The position numbers and the translations under genes are program-made. Below are positions 1 to 10,281 of a stretch of 64,000 nucleotides of DNA, piece after piece. Position 1 is the first letter of the stretch. Each line of letters begins with the position of its first letter. The DNA is from Cordia subcordata (taxonomy: Eukaryota > Streptophyta > Magnoliopsida > Boraginales > Cordiaceae): positions 6,711,001 through 6,775,000 of the forward strand of contig JAPTOF010000024.1 of the NCBI GenBank assembly GCA_028554755.1, read 5' to 3'. The notes under the pieces are model-generated. The model searched no databases and was not told where the DNA came from. It worked only from the letters and a program-made list of their open reading frames with translations.

Positions 1-1019
1 ACCACAAGCTTAGGATTCTAACTCACACACTCGGAATGTTGATATTTCGTGCCCTCTCGACTAACATGGCCTTCTTAACATGCATAAAGCTCAAAGACAA
101 GATGAGAGAATATACAAATGTAATGGCTTATAAAAGCTTTCTTCACATATCTACAAAGATGATAGGATGTGCTAAGTTAACATTGTTTCACTTATGCACT
201 TATTCATAAAACTTTTTGGTGCCTTTGGCTTTTTCTCTTTTCCATTTTTTGTTACTTTTTCAATCTTTTTCATCTTTTTGCACCTTTTTACCTTTTCCAA
301 TTTTTTTTTGATTTTTCATGCTTTGCATTGTATTGACACAAAAAGAAAAGAAAAAGAAAGGTTTTGGCACATCAGAAACAACCAATCAAGAAAGAGGCAC
401 TCATATCAACAGCCTTTTTTTAACACTCTTTCTTACCAAGCTATGGGGTGGCTACAAGGGTCATTCTTAAAGGTTCTCACTCCTTACAACTTCCAAGGGC
501 ATCTCCTCTAATACCCGATTTTCAATCCACTCCATTCAATTCCCCATAATGCTACTCATATTCACCAATCAATAGAGTCAATCACAATAGCTAGTACAAT
601 GATCAACAAAGGAATAAACAATTTGACATGCATTAACATTTGAAAATTTGAAAACTTTTCACTATTTTTTTACCAAATAATGCAATCTACCTTAAGAAAA
701 CATAAAACGATAAAACCAAACCCCCACACCCCCAAACCTAAATTTTGCTTGTCCTCAAGCAAATAGAATAAAGCAAATAAACAAGCAAATTGGGCAGCAC
801 AAAGCAAGTAAGGGTGGTGGGGAAAAGGTAAAAACATGGGGAACAAGTGGAGAAAGAATAGACACAACCTTGTATTGTCTTCAAAGCTTTCCATGCCAAT
901 GATAAATCATCATAGGACGAACTTTATGACTCATAATCCATAAGTATTCAAAGGAAACAAGGTTAGTAGCATTGCCTTTGCAATCTTGCATTACCATGTG
1001 CAATAATAAGCAACGGTGT
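1..1019 (-). other. GypA post-pol non-coding tail
   Basis: No gene is visible. This stretch matches the tails of GypB, GypE, GypH, GypI and GypK. In element sense it starts after the integrase, passes a perfect hairpin (744-763, arms TTTGCTTG and CAAGCAAA) joined to a G-rich polypurine-like tract (721-743), and then an A-rich plus T-rich pair of tracts at about 222-360. A conserved block related to 10227-10281 lies at about 1116-1180. Small open frames here are chance. Confidence 0.75.
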
Positions 1020-1022
1020 ATC

Positions 1023-2345
1023 TTATGGGACAAAGGATCGGGATTCAACACTTTGGTGTGGGTGAAAGAAAAAGAAAGAAATCAAAATGGAAGGAAAATG
1101 AAACAAAATTAAAATTGAACCTAGGCTGTCTCCTAGTAGCGCTAACCACCACGCCGTCAGCCAGGTGAACACCAACTCATCTTCAACCCCATATATGGGA
1201 TCCTGAAGCATTAAAACTTCCATACAAGTCACGCTTAGATCATATGCATCCTTCAGGCATTGCCCGTTCACTGTCAACTCTCAGCCATCCTTCAAGTCCT
1301 TAATTTTGAGCACTCCAGAAAGGTAGGCTATCAATACTTCATATGTACCATCCCATCTTGACGTGAGCTTACTTGGAAAGAGCTTCAAACGTGAGTTAAA
1401 TAACCAAACTTTATCTGAGGGAGAGAATTATTTCTTAAGAATATGTTTAGCATGAATTCTTTTCATTCTATCCTTATAAAGCTTGGCATTCTTATACATC
1501 TCAAACTTAAGCTCCTCCAATTCTGCTAGGTCAAGCTTTCTTTTCTCACCCACTCTTGCTAAATCAAAGTTTAGGGCCTTAATTGCCTAATAAGCCCTAT
1601 GCTTTAGTTCTACCAGCAAGTGACAAGCTTTCCCATAAACCATCACTACAGAGACATACCAATGGGAGTTTTAAAAAGTGGTACGGTAGGCCCATAAAGC
1701 ATCATTCAATCTAATAGACTAATCCCTCCTATCATGCCTAGTTGTTCTCTCTAAAATGTGCTTGATCTCCCTATTGGAAACCTCTCCTTATCCACCAGTT
1801 TATGGGTGATAAAGGGTAGCAACCTTATGGGTAATCGAATATCTCCTCAACAAGGCCTCTAAAGTTCTATAGCAAAAATGCAATCCCCCATTGCTAATCA
1901 AGAACCTCGGGACTCTAAATCTAGAGAAAATGTTCTGCTTAATAAATTTCACCACTACCCCATGGTCATTAGTGCATGTGGGAATAGCCTTAACCCATTT
2001 GAACACTTAATCAACAGCCCCTAAAATGTACTGGTACCTAAAGGAAGGTAGAAATGGACCCATGAAATCTATGCCCCAAACATCAAATAACTCACATGAA
2101 AGGATAAGGGATAAAGGCATCATGTTTCTCCTAGAGATAGACCCAAATTGTTGACATTTAGCACACTTTTTACAGTACTCTTGGGCATCCCTAAAGAGAG
2201 TTAGTGAAAATAACCCATATTGCTAGACCTTCGCAACGGTCTTCTTTCCACTAAAATGACCTCTGTATCTCTCATCACGACACATACTTAACACGCTTGC
2301 AAATTTGTCTTCAAGCACACACTGGTGAATCACTTGATCTACACA
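1023..2345 (-). pseudogene. GypA integrase remnant
   Basis: This is the DNA-joining enzyme of the element, read right to left. A zinc-binding part is visible near 2150-2330 (RGHFSG, then CKKCAKCQ). The catalytic core follows with GIDFMGP near 2080 and an ORF at 1800-2006 with FSRFRVPRFLISNGG and THKVATLYHP. The canonical LISDGG is LISNGG here, so the second catalytic aspartate reads as asparagine. The third acidic residue survives in a VSNRE block near 1790. A C-terminal part with KLFPSKLTSRWDG, typical of gypsy integrases, runs to about 1240. In-frame stops occur throughout, so no active enzyme is expected. The assignment is firm; the exact ends are approximate. Confidence 0.85.
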
Positions 2346-2392
2346 CACTTTAAAAAAATTGGGATCCTCCCAAAAGAAATGTCTCACTTGTG

Positions 2393-2915
2393 CTACAAAC
2401 TTATCTTTCTTTCTCTCTCTCTTCTCCTAATGGGAGGGAAAACGCCCTGTGGCAAGATAATTAAAAATATGAGCAAACCATGGTGTGTGATGAGAGATGG
2501 CAAACAATTGCTTATCGGGAAATGAATCACAAAAAGGAGATGGATCCTTAGAAGACTCACAAGTACGACGGGAAAGGTGATTCGCAAGTAAGTTTTCACT
2601 ACCCTTCTTATCCCAAATTTGAACATCGAATTCTTGAAGAAGGAGCAACTACCTAATCAAGTAGGTCTTAGACTCTTTCTTAGACAACAGATACCTCAAT
2701 GCCACAAGATCAATGTAGACAATCAATTTAGACCCTAGGATATACGACTTAAACTTGTCGAGGGAGAAGACTACTACTAGAAGCTCTTTTTCTGTGGTGG
2801 TATGGTTCTTTTGGGCCTCATCAAAAGCCTTGCTTGCATAGTACACTATAGAGGGAAACTTATCTTTTTGTTGACCTAAAATAGCTGCTATTGCATAATC
2901 AGATGTGTCACACAT
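2393..2915 (-). pseudogene. GypA RNase H remnant
   Basis: This domain degrades the RNA strand of the RNA-DNA hybrid. The frame at 2649-2915 begins CDTSDYAIAAILGQ, continues with IVYYASKAFDEAQ and TTEKELLVVVFSLDKF, and ends near LRYLLSKKESKTYLIR, which is the order expected in gypsy RNase H. The domain continues after a stop at 2427-2648 with FDVQIWDKKGSENLLANHLSR, the conserved end of the domain before the integrase linker. A stop separates the two parts, so the copy is broken. It lies directly between reverse transcriptase and integrase, as expected for Ty3/gypsy. Confidence 0.9.
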
Positions 2916-3905
2916 AACCTAGAACGGGAGACTGTAGTCAGGTGGTTGAATGATCGAGGACGTAGACAATAAGGATTTAAGCTTAGCTCTAATACACTCA
3001 TCATCAAACTTAAAGGAAACATCTTGCGCTAAGAGCCTACACAAAAGACGTGTTATATGGCTAAAATCCTTAATGAACCAACGGCAGAATCCTGCATGCT
3101 CTAGAAAAGATCTAACATCCTTAACACACTTAGGGATAGACAACTTTTCAATCAATTCTACCTTAGATAGATCAACTTGAATACCACTAAATGAGACTAC
3201 ATGACCAAACGCTATCCCTTGTTGCACCATGAAATGGGATTTCTCCCAACTCAACACTAGATTCTTCTTCACACATCGATCTAAAACTAAAGAGAGGTGA
3301 CTCAAGCACTCATCAAAACTAGCACCAAAGACTGAGAAGTCATCCATGAAAATCTCTAAATGCTTCTCTATCTTGTCACTAGAAATGGCTATCATATACC
3401 TCTGGAAAGTCGCTGGGGCATTACAAAGACTGAAAGGCATCCTCCTATAGGCAAAATCACCATAGGGACAAGTAGAAGTGGTTTTCTCCGGGTCCTCAGG
3501 AAACACAGGGATTTGATTATACCCGGATTAGCCATCTAGAAAGCAATAGTAGCTATGCCCAACTACTCTATCTAAAATCTGGTCTAAGAAAGGCAATGGG
3601 AAATGATCCTTCCTAGTTTTGGAGTTGAGCTTCCTATAGTCAATATAAACTCTCCAACCTGTGAGAGTACGCGAAGGGATAAGCTTTCTTATCTCATTTT
3701 CTACAACTATGATCTAGGATTTCTTAAGGACAACTTGGACCGAGCTAACCCACTCACTATTGGAGATTAGATAAATAATGCATGCATCTAAAAGCTTAAT
3801 GATCTCTTTGTTAATTACTTCACTCATATGTGGGTTTAGCCTCTTTTGCATATCCTTAGAAGGAACGGCTCCATTCTCAAGGTAAATACGATGCATGGTC
3901 AATTC
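2916..3905 (-). pseudogene. GypA reverse transcriptase remnant
   Basis: The N-terminal part is the frame at 3714-3902, with HRIYLENGAVP, KRLNPHMSEVINKEI and SEWVSSVQVVLKKS, the start of gypsy reverse transcriptases. The core is the frame at 2919-3506: TCPYGDFAYRRMPFSLCNAPATFQR, then the catalytic FMDDFSVFG at about 3336-3352, then NLVLSWEKSHFMV and the thumb region. FMDD is the usual form of the YxDD active site in Athila-like elements. Stops between 3506 and 3714 interrupt the fingers region. The domain is recognisable with certainty but inactive. Confidence 0.93.
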
Positions 3906-5110
3906 CTTTCAAATCATCAATTTTCCCCCTATAACCTTCTTATGTTTCCTAGGAACCTTTAAGAGACACTCCTTATGCTCTCTAGAAAGATCAAAAGCTA
4001 TGATAACTAAAAGGGTCTTACTAAGGCCTAGGAATGCATACTTCAAATGGTCGGGAAGGGATTTGAGCTCTAAAGAAGGCCTAAGCTCAATCAAGGGGAA
4101 CTCAACCTCAACATCATCAATGGGAATATTACTAGAATCAAGACTAGAAGGATTAACCTCAAGTAGCTTATCAATCGAAGAATTCTCAACTAAGGAGGTA
4201 GAAGCTACACATTTTCGCTCTAAGGTTTTTAAATCAAAGCTAGTCAACAAATCCTCAAATTTTCTCCATTTTTTCCCATCGGTCATAGTTTTCTCTATAA
4301 AGTCCTTAATGCATGAATAAATCACATCAATTCTAAAGCACTCTTCTCCATCCTCTTCTCCCATACTAGCCCTATTCACTTCGTCGACAACCTTCATGGT
4401 GGATCTCAAATTCCCAAATTTCATCTCTAATAACCCCGACCTACAATGAATAATAGCATTCGCAGTAGTAAAGAAGGGGCGACCTAATAGAACAGGGGTG
4501 GTATGTCTAGAGTCATGTCCCAAATCCATATCTAACACTATAAAGTCAACATGGTACACAAACTCACCTACTTGGACCATAACATCCTCTAGCACACCCT
4601 TAGGTCTACGCTTGGACCTATCAGCTAGCTAAAGAGTAACATGTGTAGGGGACAACTCACCTAGACCTCGCTGTCGATAGATAGAGTAGGGAATGAGATT
4701 AACACTGGACCCTAAATCTAACAAGGCATGATCAATCTGGGTTTCTCTAATCCTACAAGGAATAGAAAAGGCTCCGGGGTCATTTATCTTAGGTAGAAGG
4801 CCCAAAGTACAAATACGACTCACTTTCTCTGTAAGCCTCACCTTTTTAGGAATGTTCGATGAACTACGCTTCCTTGTACAAAAATCCTTAAAGAACTTGG
4901 AATAGGAGGGAATGGAAAGGATCGCATCTTTCAAAGGAAGATTGACCTTTAGGTCCTTAAGATGCTCTAAAATCTTGAAAAACCTAGAATTCTCACTATG
5001 TATAGGCCTTTCTAAAGCAGATAGGAAGGAAACTCTAGGTGCAACCCCATTAGACACATGGGAATCGTCGATAGGCTCTCTAGGTGCAACCCCATTAAAC
5101 ACATGGGAAT
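3906..5110 (-). pseudogene. GypA protease and protease-RT linker remnant
   Basis: The frame at 4629-5102 contains IDHALLDLGSSVNLIPYSIY, which matches the aspartic protease of Athila-like elements (usual core DLGAS). The frame at 3909-4595 follows with VLLGRPFFTTANAIIHCRSG and the pre-RT linker ending LELKSLPDHLKYAFLGL and DLSREHKECLLKV. This linker matters because a related segment is found in the ORF of the non-autonomous elements GypB, GypE and GypH. The protein upstream of the protease contains a tandem 15-residue repeat (5033-5122). The protease and linker frames are separated by a stop near 4600. Confidence 0.85.
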
Positions 5111-5122
5111 CGTCGATAGGCT
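5033..5122 (-). repeat. 45-bp in-frame tandem duplication in GypA polyprotein
   Basis: Two near-identical 45-bp units lie head to tail; each encodes 15 residues containing NGVAPREPIDDSHVS or its variant. One base differs in the second half of the unit. Being a multiple of three, the duplication keeps frame. Confidence 0.85.
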
Positions 5123-5349
5123 CCTTTCCCTCCCGATGAGGGTGGGAAGTACTGCTCTCTCCATGGTCTCTAATAGGCTCAATTCTCTCAATAAGACCCT
5201 ATCTAGAATCCCTTTCAATAGGGCTACTATATGGCTCTCTCGACTCGAAAAGACCACTAGGTGCAGGCATCGCAAAATCAACTTCTACCCTATTATCCAC
5301 TATCCTACTACTCCTAAGAGTGGTGATAGCCTTAGCTTGGGACTAGGGG

Positions 5350-6870
5350 GATAAGTAGCGCTGATGGAGGAACAGGACTAAACTCTAGGGTTCACTTTCA
5401 ATTAAAAAGGAAATTTCCCAAGGTCTCTAGTGCTCAATTGCGTAGCAATCTACCCTAACTGTGTCTCAAACCTAGCCATCTGCTGCCTATAGCTAGTTAT
5501 CTCTTGTCTACTATCGGTTAACTCCTATTGTTGACTAGCTAATGCCTGCTACTAATTCTAAATAAACTGCATTAACTTTATCATATCATTGCTAGGAAAC
5601 TGGCTACTAAAGAAAGCAAGAAGTGTTGGTGGCTGAGGAGCACTAGAAAGCCTAGGTTGATTGACATGGTAAAACCTTAAAGGATTAGCAGGACAGGGTC
5701 ACTGCTGTAGTAGGACTTGGGGTTGGGACGAAGAAGAGTCATGCTGACCTTGCCTCTAAGAAAATTTTGGGTTGTCTTTCCAACCCAGATTGTATGTGTT
5801 CAATTACAAATTGTACTAATGAGAATAACCTTGAATGGCATACACTTGCTCCTTCATAAACTCAGGAAACTGTGATGCTAAAGGGCAAGCTATGGTCTCG
5901 TGAGACAATTAGGAACACATTGCACAAACCTTAACAACTAAAGGGGCCAAGAAAAAACCTATGCTATTAGTCCTATGACGGTGGGATAAATAAGACAAGG
6001 AAATGAATTGGTCTAACTTATTTGTCGAGGCCTCTACCTTAGCGAATAAATCTAAAGAGACCTCAACCTTATTAACTTTTCTCTTGTTACCTCTACAACT
6101 AGACCTTTCCATAACGAAGTTTTGAAAAGAATTTTTGGCCATTAACTCCATTTTTTTCCATGCCTCAGTCGATTTCAAAAGATAGAAGCCACTACCGAAG
6201 GTGGCATTGACCATCATCCTATTTTGTTCATTTAAGCCTTGAAATAAGTATTGCAATAGGTCATGATTACCGTACCCTTGGTGTGGACATTGTTTAAGAA
6301 GGTCTTTGAACCTCTCCCAAGACTCGTGAGAAGATTCTAGATCATGCTAAGAGAAAGCCATAATGGTGGTTCTAAGGTCAGCCGTCTGGGCCATGGGATA
6401 GAATTTTCGAAAGAACTTAGATCGAAGCTCGGCCGGTGTAGTAATGCAACCATTAGGTAAGGAATGCAACCAAGCCCTAGCTTGTCCTTAAGAGAGAAAG
6501 GGAGCAATCTCAGACGTATTACCTCTTGGGCGACATTAGGAACATGGAGAGTGGAACTCATCTAAAAAAAGTCGGTAATATGTTCTAGAAGACTCTTATT
6601 GCTTCCCTCGTAGAAGGAAGAAAGCATGACTAACATATTAAGCTTAATCTCGAAGTTCATCACCCTCAAACTAGTAATTTGATTAGCCAAATTAGGCGTA
6701 ATGGCTACGAGGATGTAGAATTGCCCAAGAGTGGGTTCCTCATCTATGGGTGGGTGTGGTATAAGGGGTTCTTGTCTCTAATGATCTTGGGCTTGATGCC
6801 CATAGTTATGAGGTGGAATAGGATTCATTGGGGGAATGGGAGGATTAGGAGGATGATTTGGATTGGCCAT
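5350..6870 (-). pseudogene. GypA gag remnant
   Basis: This is the structural protein that would form the virus-like particle. The likely start is the ATG at 6868-6870, giving a Pro/Asn-rich N-terminus (MANPNHPPNPP). The capsid-like region appears in the frame at 6337-6561 (LRLLPFSLKDK) and in 5909-6256 (QYLFQGLNEQNRMMVNATFGSGF). A zinc knuckle, CAMCSQLSHETIAC, is at about 5890-5925 and fits CX2CX4HX4C. It is followed by a YNLGWKDNPKFS block and a Gln-rich coiled-coil-like stretch, both typical of Athila gag. Several stops and frameshifts break it. The boundary with protease is arbitrary because gag and pol share one frame in this lineage. Confidence 0.85.
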
Positions 6871-7200
6871 CTCCTCAAGAAGATCTCCTAAATTCCTAAA
6901 ATGCCTAGCAATCCTATTGAGTTTGGGATTAAAGGGAACTAGGGGATTTCTAAGGGATCTTCTACCAAGTACGCATAACTATCCTAACTTTAATCACTTC
7001 AATCCCCAAAACTTCAACAAACCTACGTCTACAGCAAATAAACCACAATCCTAGAAAGTCGACCAAAAATAAAACAAAAATAACTAGTAAAGCTAAAGAA
7101 GCAAGCAAGTTAAGTATGGAAAGTAAACTCAACAACTCAATAGGAGACAAAAATAAAGAAAGATAAGCAAGTACCAAAGTAAGATAATATAAATGAGAAG
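6871..7200 (-). other. GypA leader, left part, ending in the GypB target site
   Basis: A/T-rich untranslated leader upstream of GypA gag. Bases 7196-7200 (AGAAG) are the left copy of the GypB target duplication. The leader resumes at 23437. No gene seen. Confidence 0.75.
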
Positions 7201-8811
7201 TGATACACTATTTGAGCACAAGCCTAAATAGCCCGCAAGTGCACGGGACGTGTGTAGTATAGTGTGTGCAAGTGCGGGGTCGAATCCACAGGGAGGCTAC
7301 CTTAGTTTAGTCTCTATGTGCTCGGGTGCCTTAAAATAGCTATGTGCGTGTGTGTACTTACTTTGGGATGGAAGGGAGCTCGGAAAAAGGAAAATAAAAA
7401 CTAATCTATGGAGGAACTTAAAGGAGCCAAACTAAGAAAGGAAACACTAATAAAGAAGAAGGGGGCCTAGGGTGATTGCATTGCAGCTAGACTTGGGCTA
7501 TGATAACGAATGAGGTCTATCTAAGGCTCGGGACTACTATTGTCATTGTGTTGATCGGGGGTTCTCTTAACCAATACTAGTGGTTTAATCCGTTAGCTAG
7601 ATTTAAAGCTAAGGGCCAATCCCTCCTAGCCTACGCAATCCGTGCTGAGAACTTATCCTCTTGGCTGGATTTAAAGCCAAGGACTAGCACCTAAACACTA
7701 CGTGACATTAAAGCTCGATTAACCAACACTAACGTGAGTGAGGGATACTCTAGTCTAGGTTAACTTATCCGCTTGGCTGGATTTAAAGCCAAGGACTAGC
7801 ACCTAAACTTGACTAAGCAAAGCATGTAACCTATTAGCTGGATTTAAAGCTAAAGCCTACTGTACTAAGCAAAGCCACAAGATTAAGCATAATCAAATCA
7901 CCCATATAAGTAGATAAGAGCATTTGAAGCACAAATAACACATGCATATTCACTTAGGCATTTTAACAAGCACATAGACATGTTTGATTTCCAATACATA
8001 GACATATTGAATCATGCCATAAATTTATGTAAATAAACATGTATTAAGAGCCAAAGATCTACACAAATCCATTATTCAAAGCTCTAATCTAATATACAAC
8101 AACAATCAACCCTAAATCTAGCCTAATCTAGCAACATATTTACAAGAAATAGAGAAAGAACAAGAAGAACTTCCCTAAATTCTTGCTTCCAAATCCGTAC
8201 AAATCCTTCAAATCTTTGTTTAATGCTTCATTCCTAGCTTGGTGTGGGGTTTAGATGATGGTTTAGGGTGTTTTGTGAAGTGGGTAAAGGGTTAGGGTTT
8301 ATTAAGATTTAAGAAATAAAAGTTCCTCCGTCGAAAATGAGCTGAAACGAGCTTTTTATGGATTTCTTTAGCGCACAGCCGGTCGACTGGCTCCTCTTTC
8401 TTGCTCGACCAGCTTCAATCATGATGCTCTTTGGACTGGCCGGTCGACCTAGCCAGTCGACTGGCTTCTTTAGGAACTCGACCGGCTTCAAATCTTTTAT
8501 TCTCTGGAGCGGCCGGTCGACCGTCTTCTTCTAAGTCGACCGGTTGGATCAGAATGATCTCTTCTTTATTTCTTTTCTTCCGGTCTTCATCCGTTAGCTC
8601 ATTTCTTCCTCGCATAAGCTTGAACCCTTCCAAAACACTCCTAAAACATGGAATATAACACTTAGTATAGTATTTATGCACCTAAATACATTATGTACAA
8701 TTATTAACAAATATGCATAAACTTTGTACTAAGTGCACTCAATTATACTCTAAACACCCTTAAATGTGCATGCAAAAACAAGATGCAAACACGCACAAAT
8801 GACACACATCA
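7201..8811 (-). repeat. GypB 3' LTR
   Basis: The 1611-bp LTR starts TGATACACT and ends CACACATCA on the plus strand. It holds four 20-bp hairpins (7593-7612, 7661-7680, 7773-7792, 7834-7853), CACATAGACATG-like repeats (7971-7982, 7996-8007) and five GTCGAC-centred palindromes (8381-8543) just upstream, in element sense, of a weak TATA-like sequence at 8351-8363. Open frames at 8309-8681 fall inside the palindrome cluster and are not genes. Confidence 0.95.
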
Positions 8812-8849
8812 ACACCCCCAAACCTTCCCCTTGCTTGTCCTCAAGCAAG
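8812..8849 (-). promoter_or_regulatory. GypB polypurine tract with adjoining hairpin
   Basis: In element sense a perfect 8-bp hairpin (8830-8849, arms CTTGCTTG and CAAGCAAG, loop AGGA) is followed at once by a purine-rich tract ending GGTTTGGGGGTGT next to the LTR. The tract should prime plus-strand DNA synthesis. Confidence 0.85.
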
Positions 8850-10281
8850 CCTAAATGATGTCTATCCTCATGCTTTTCAAAGAGTTGCCAATTGCATTGA
8901 CTTGCTATCTTTTCACATCCAAGAGGTACAAGGGGTCATTCTTTTCATGTAAGGGCTTCCCTAGTCTTTTTCGGATCCTCCCTTTGATCACAAGGGGTCT
9001 CACACCTCTTTGAAATTTACCAAGTGGCTAGAACCGCCACAACTTAGGATTCCAACTCACGCACTCGGGATGTTGATACTTTATGCCCTATCTACAAACA
9101 TGGCCTCCCAATATGCACTTAGCCTCAAAGATACAAGGAAGAGAAGATACATCACAATGGCTCACATTGACGTAAGAACCTTATCCTAAATACATAAAAA
9201 TAAACAAAAGAGATACTTGTGTCAAATTGACATTATGTCACTTGACACTTATTCAACATACTTCACTTTTCAATCTTTTTGTTGCCTTTTGGCTTTTCTC
9301 TTTTTCTCATTTTTTTTTTCGTTTTTGTTTTTTTTTTAATACATAAATTGAACAAAAAGAAAGGAAAAAGAAGAGGCTAAGGCAAACTAAAAGAACCAAT
9401 CAAGGAATGGGCACTAATATCAACAATCCTTTAAAAACACTTTTTCCAACCAAGTTGTGGGGAAACTACGAGGTGCATTCTTAGAAATACTCACTTCCCA
9501 TAGTTTTCAAAAAGGATTCTCTTCAAAGTCTAGGTTATACCCTACACTCCATTTACTCCCCACAATACACCCTTATCTTCTCCAATCAATTAAGTCAATA
9601 ACAAAAGCCAACTCTCCAACCAACGTGGAGATAAACTAACTCAAAATATGCAAAAAATTGAAAAATTTGAACACATTTTAAACAAAAATAAGATATGGCA
9701 AGCGAATCTATCCCTTATATGATATAAACAATAAATGACAAAGCCACACGACAAGCAATCAACATGAAACACATATGGGGAATGCGGAGAGGGATAAATA
9801 AGGACAAGTAAAAGATGGATAGATACAACCTTGTTTCCATGTAGTCCGCAAATGCCAAAGACAATCCAATGATCTACTAGCCTCTATCTTTTGTGGAAAG
9901 CACTAATGCTCAAAAAACAAAGAAGAGATTAGAAGATAGGCTATGTAAGCTCACATTGACATTTGAAATGATAAACAAGGATGTAAACACGGGGTAAGGG
10001 ATTGATGCACAAATGAAGGAAAGGAGCAAGAACAAGTAAGGGAGTAAAAATCTAACCTACTAAGAATGAAAATAAACAAAAGAAATCGTAAAATATAAAA
10101 AGGTAAGATAAACAAAAGCAATCTAATCTATTATGTACAAAGCAAGAATAAGTACAAGAAAACTAATCTACTATATACAAAGGAAAAGGCAAATAAATAC
10201 AAGAAAAACAAGAAAAATATGAACAAGTCTAGGGTGCCTCCTAGTAGTGCTGGATTTAACGCCTCCAGCCGGGCGCCAATG
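8850..10281 (-). other. GypB 3' non-coding region
   Basis: No gene is visible. It matches the tails of GypA, GypE, GypH, GypI and GypK. It has a T-rich tract at about 9260-9340 and an A/G-rich tract at 9350-9380 that could pair. The inner hairpin plus polypurine-like motif present in relatives appears deleted near 9755. A conserved block lies at 10227-10281, just after the ORF stop, and contains an inverted repeat at 10249-10269 (GCTGGA and TCCAGC). Confidence 0.8.

Noticed and set aside
194..511. Open frame with many Phe and Leu, membrane-like
   Set aside because: It arises from the T-rich tract of the gypsy tail. The same artefact appears at 30803-31069 and 63363-63716 and no domain is seen.
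3895..4320. 141-residue plus frame
   Set aside because: It is antisense to the GypA linker, whose minus-strand frame has clear homology.
7593..7853. CRISPR-like array of short repeats
   Set aside because: Four hairpins with irregular spacing inside a plant LTR. No direct-repeat and unique-spacer structure.
8415..8681. Paired plus and minus frames around the palindrome cluster
   Set aside because: They lie in an LTR promoter region, recur at 22927-23301 and owe their length to the repeats. No protein domain.
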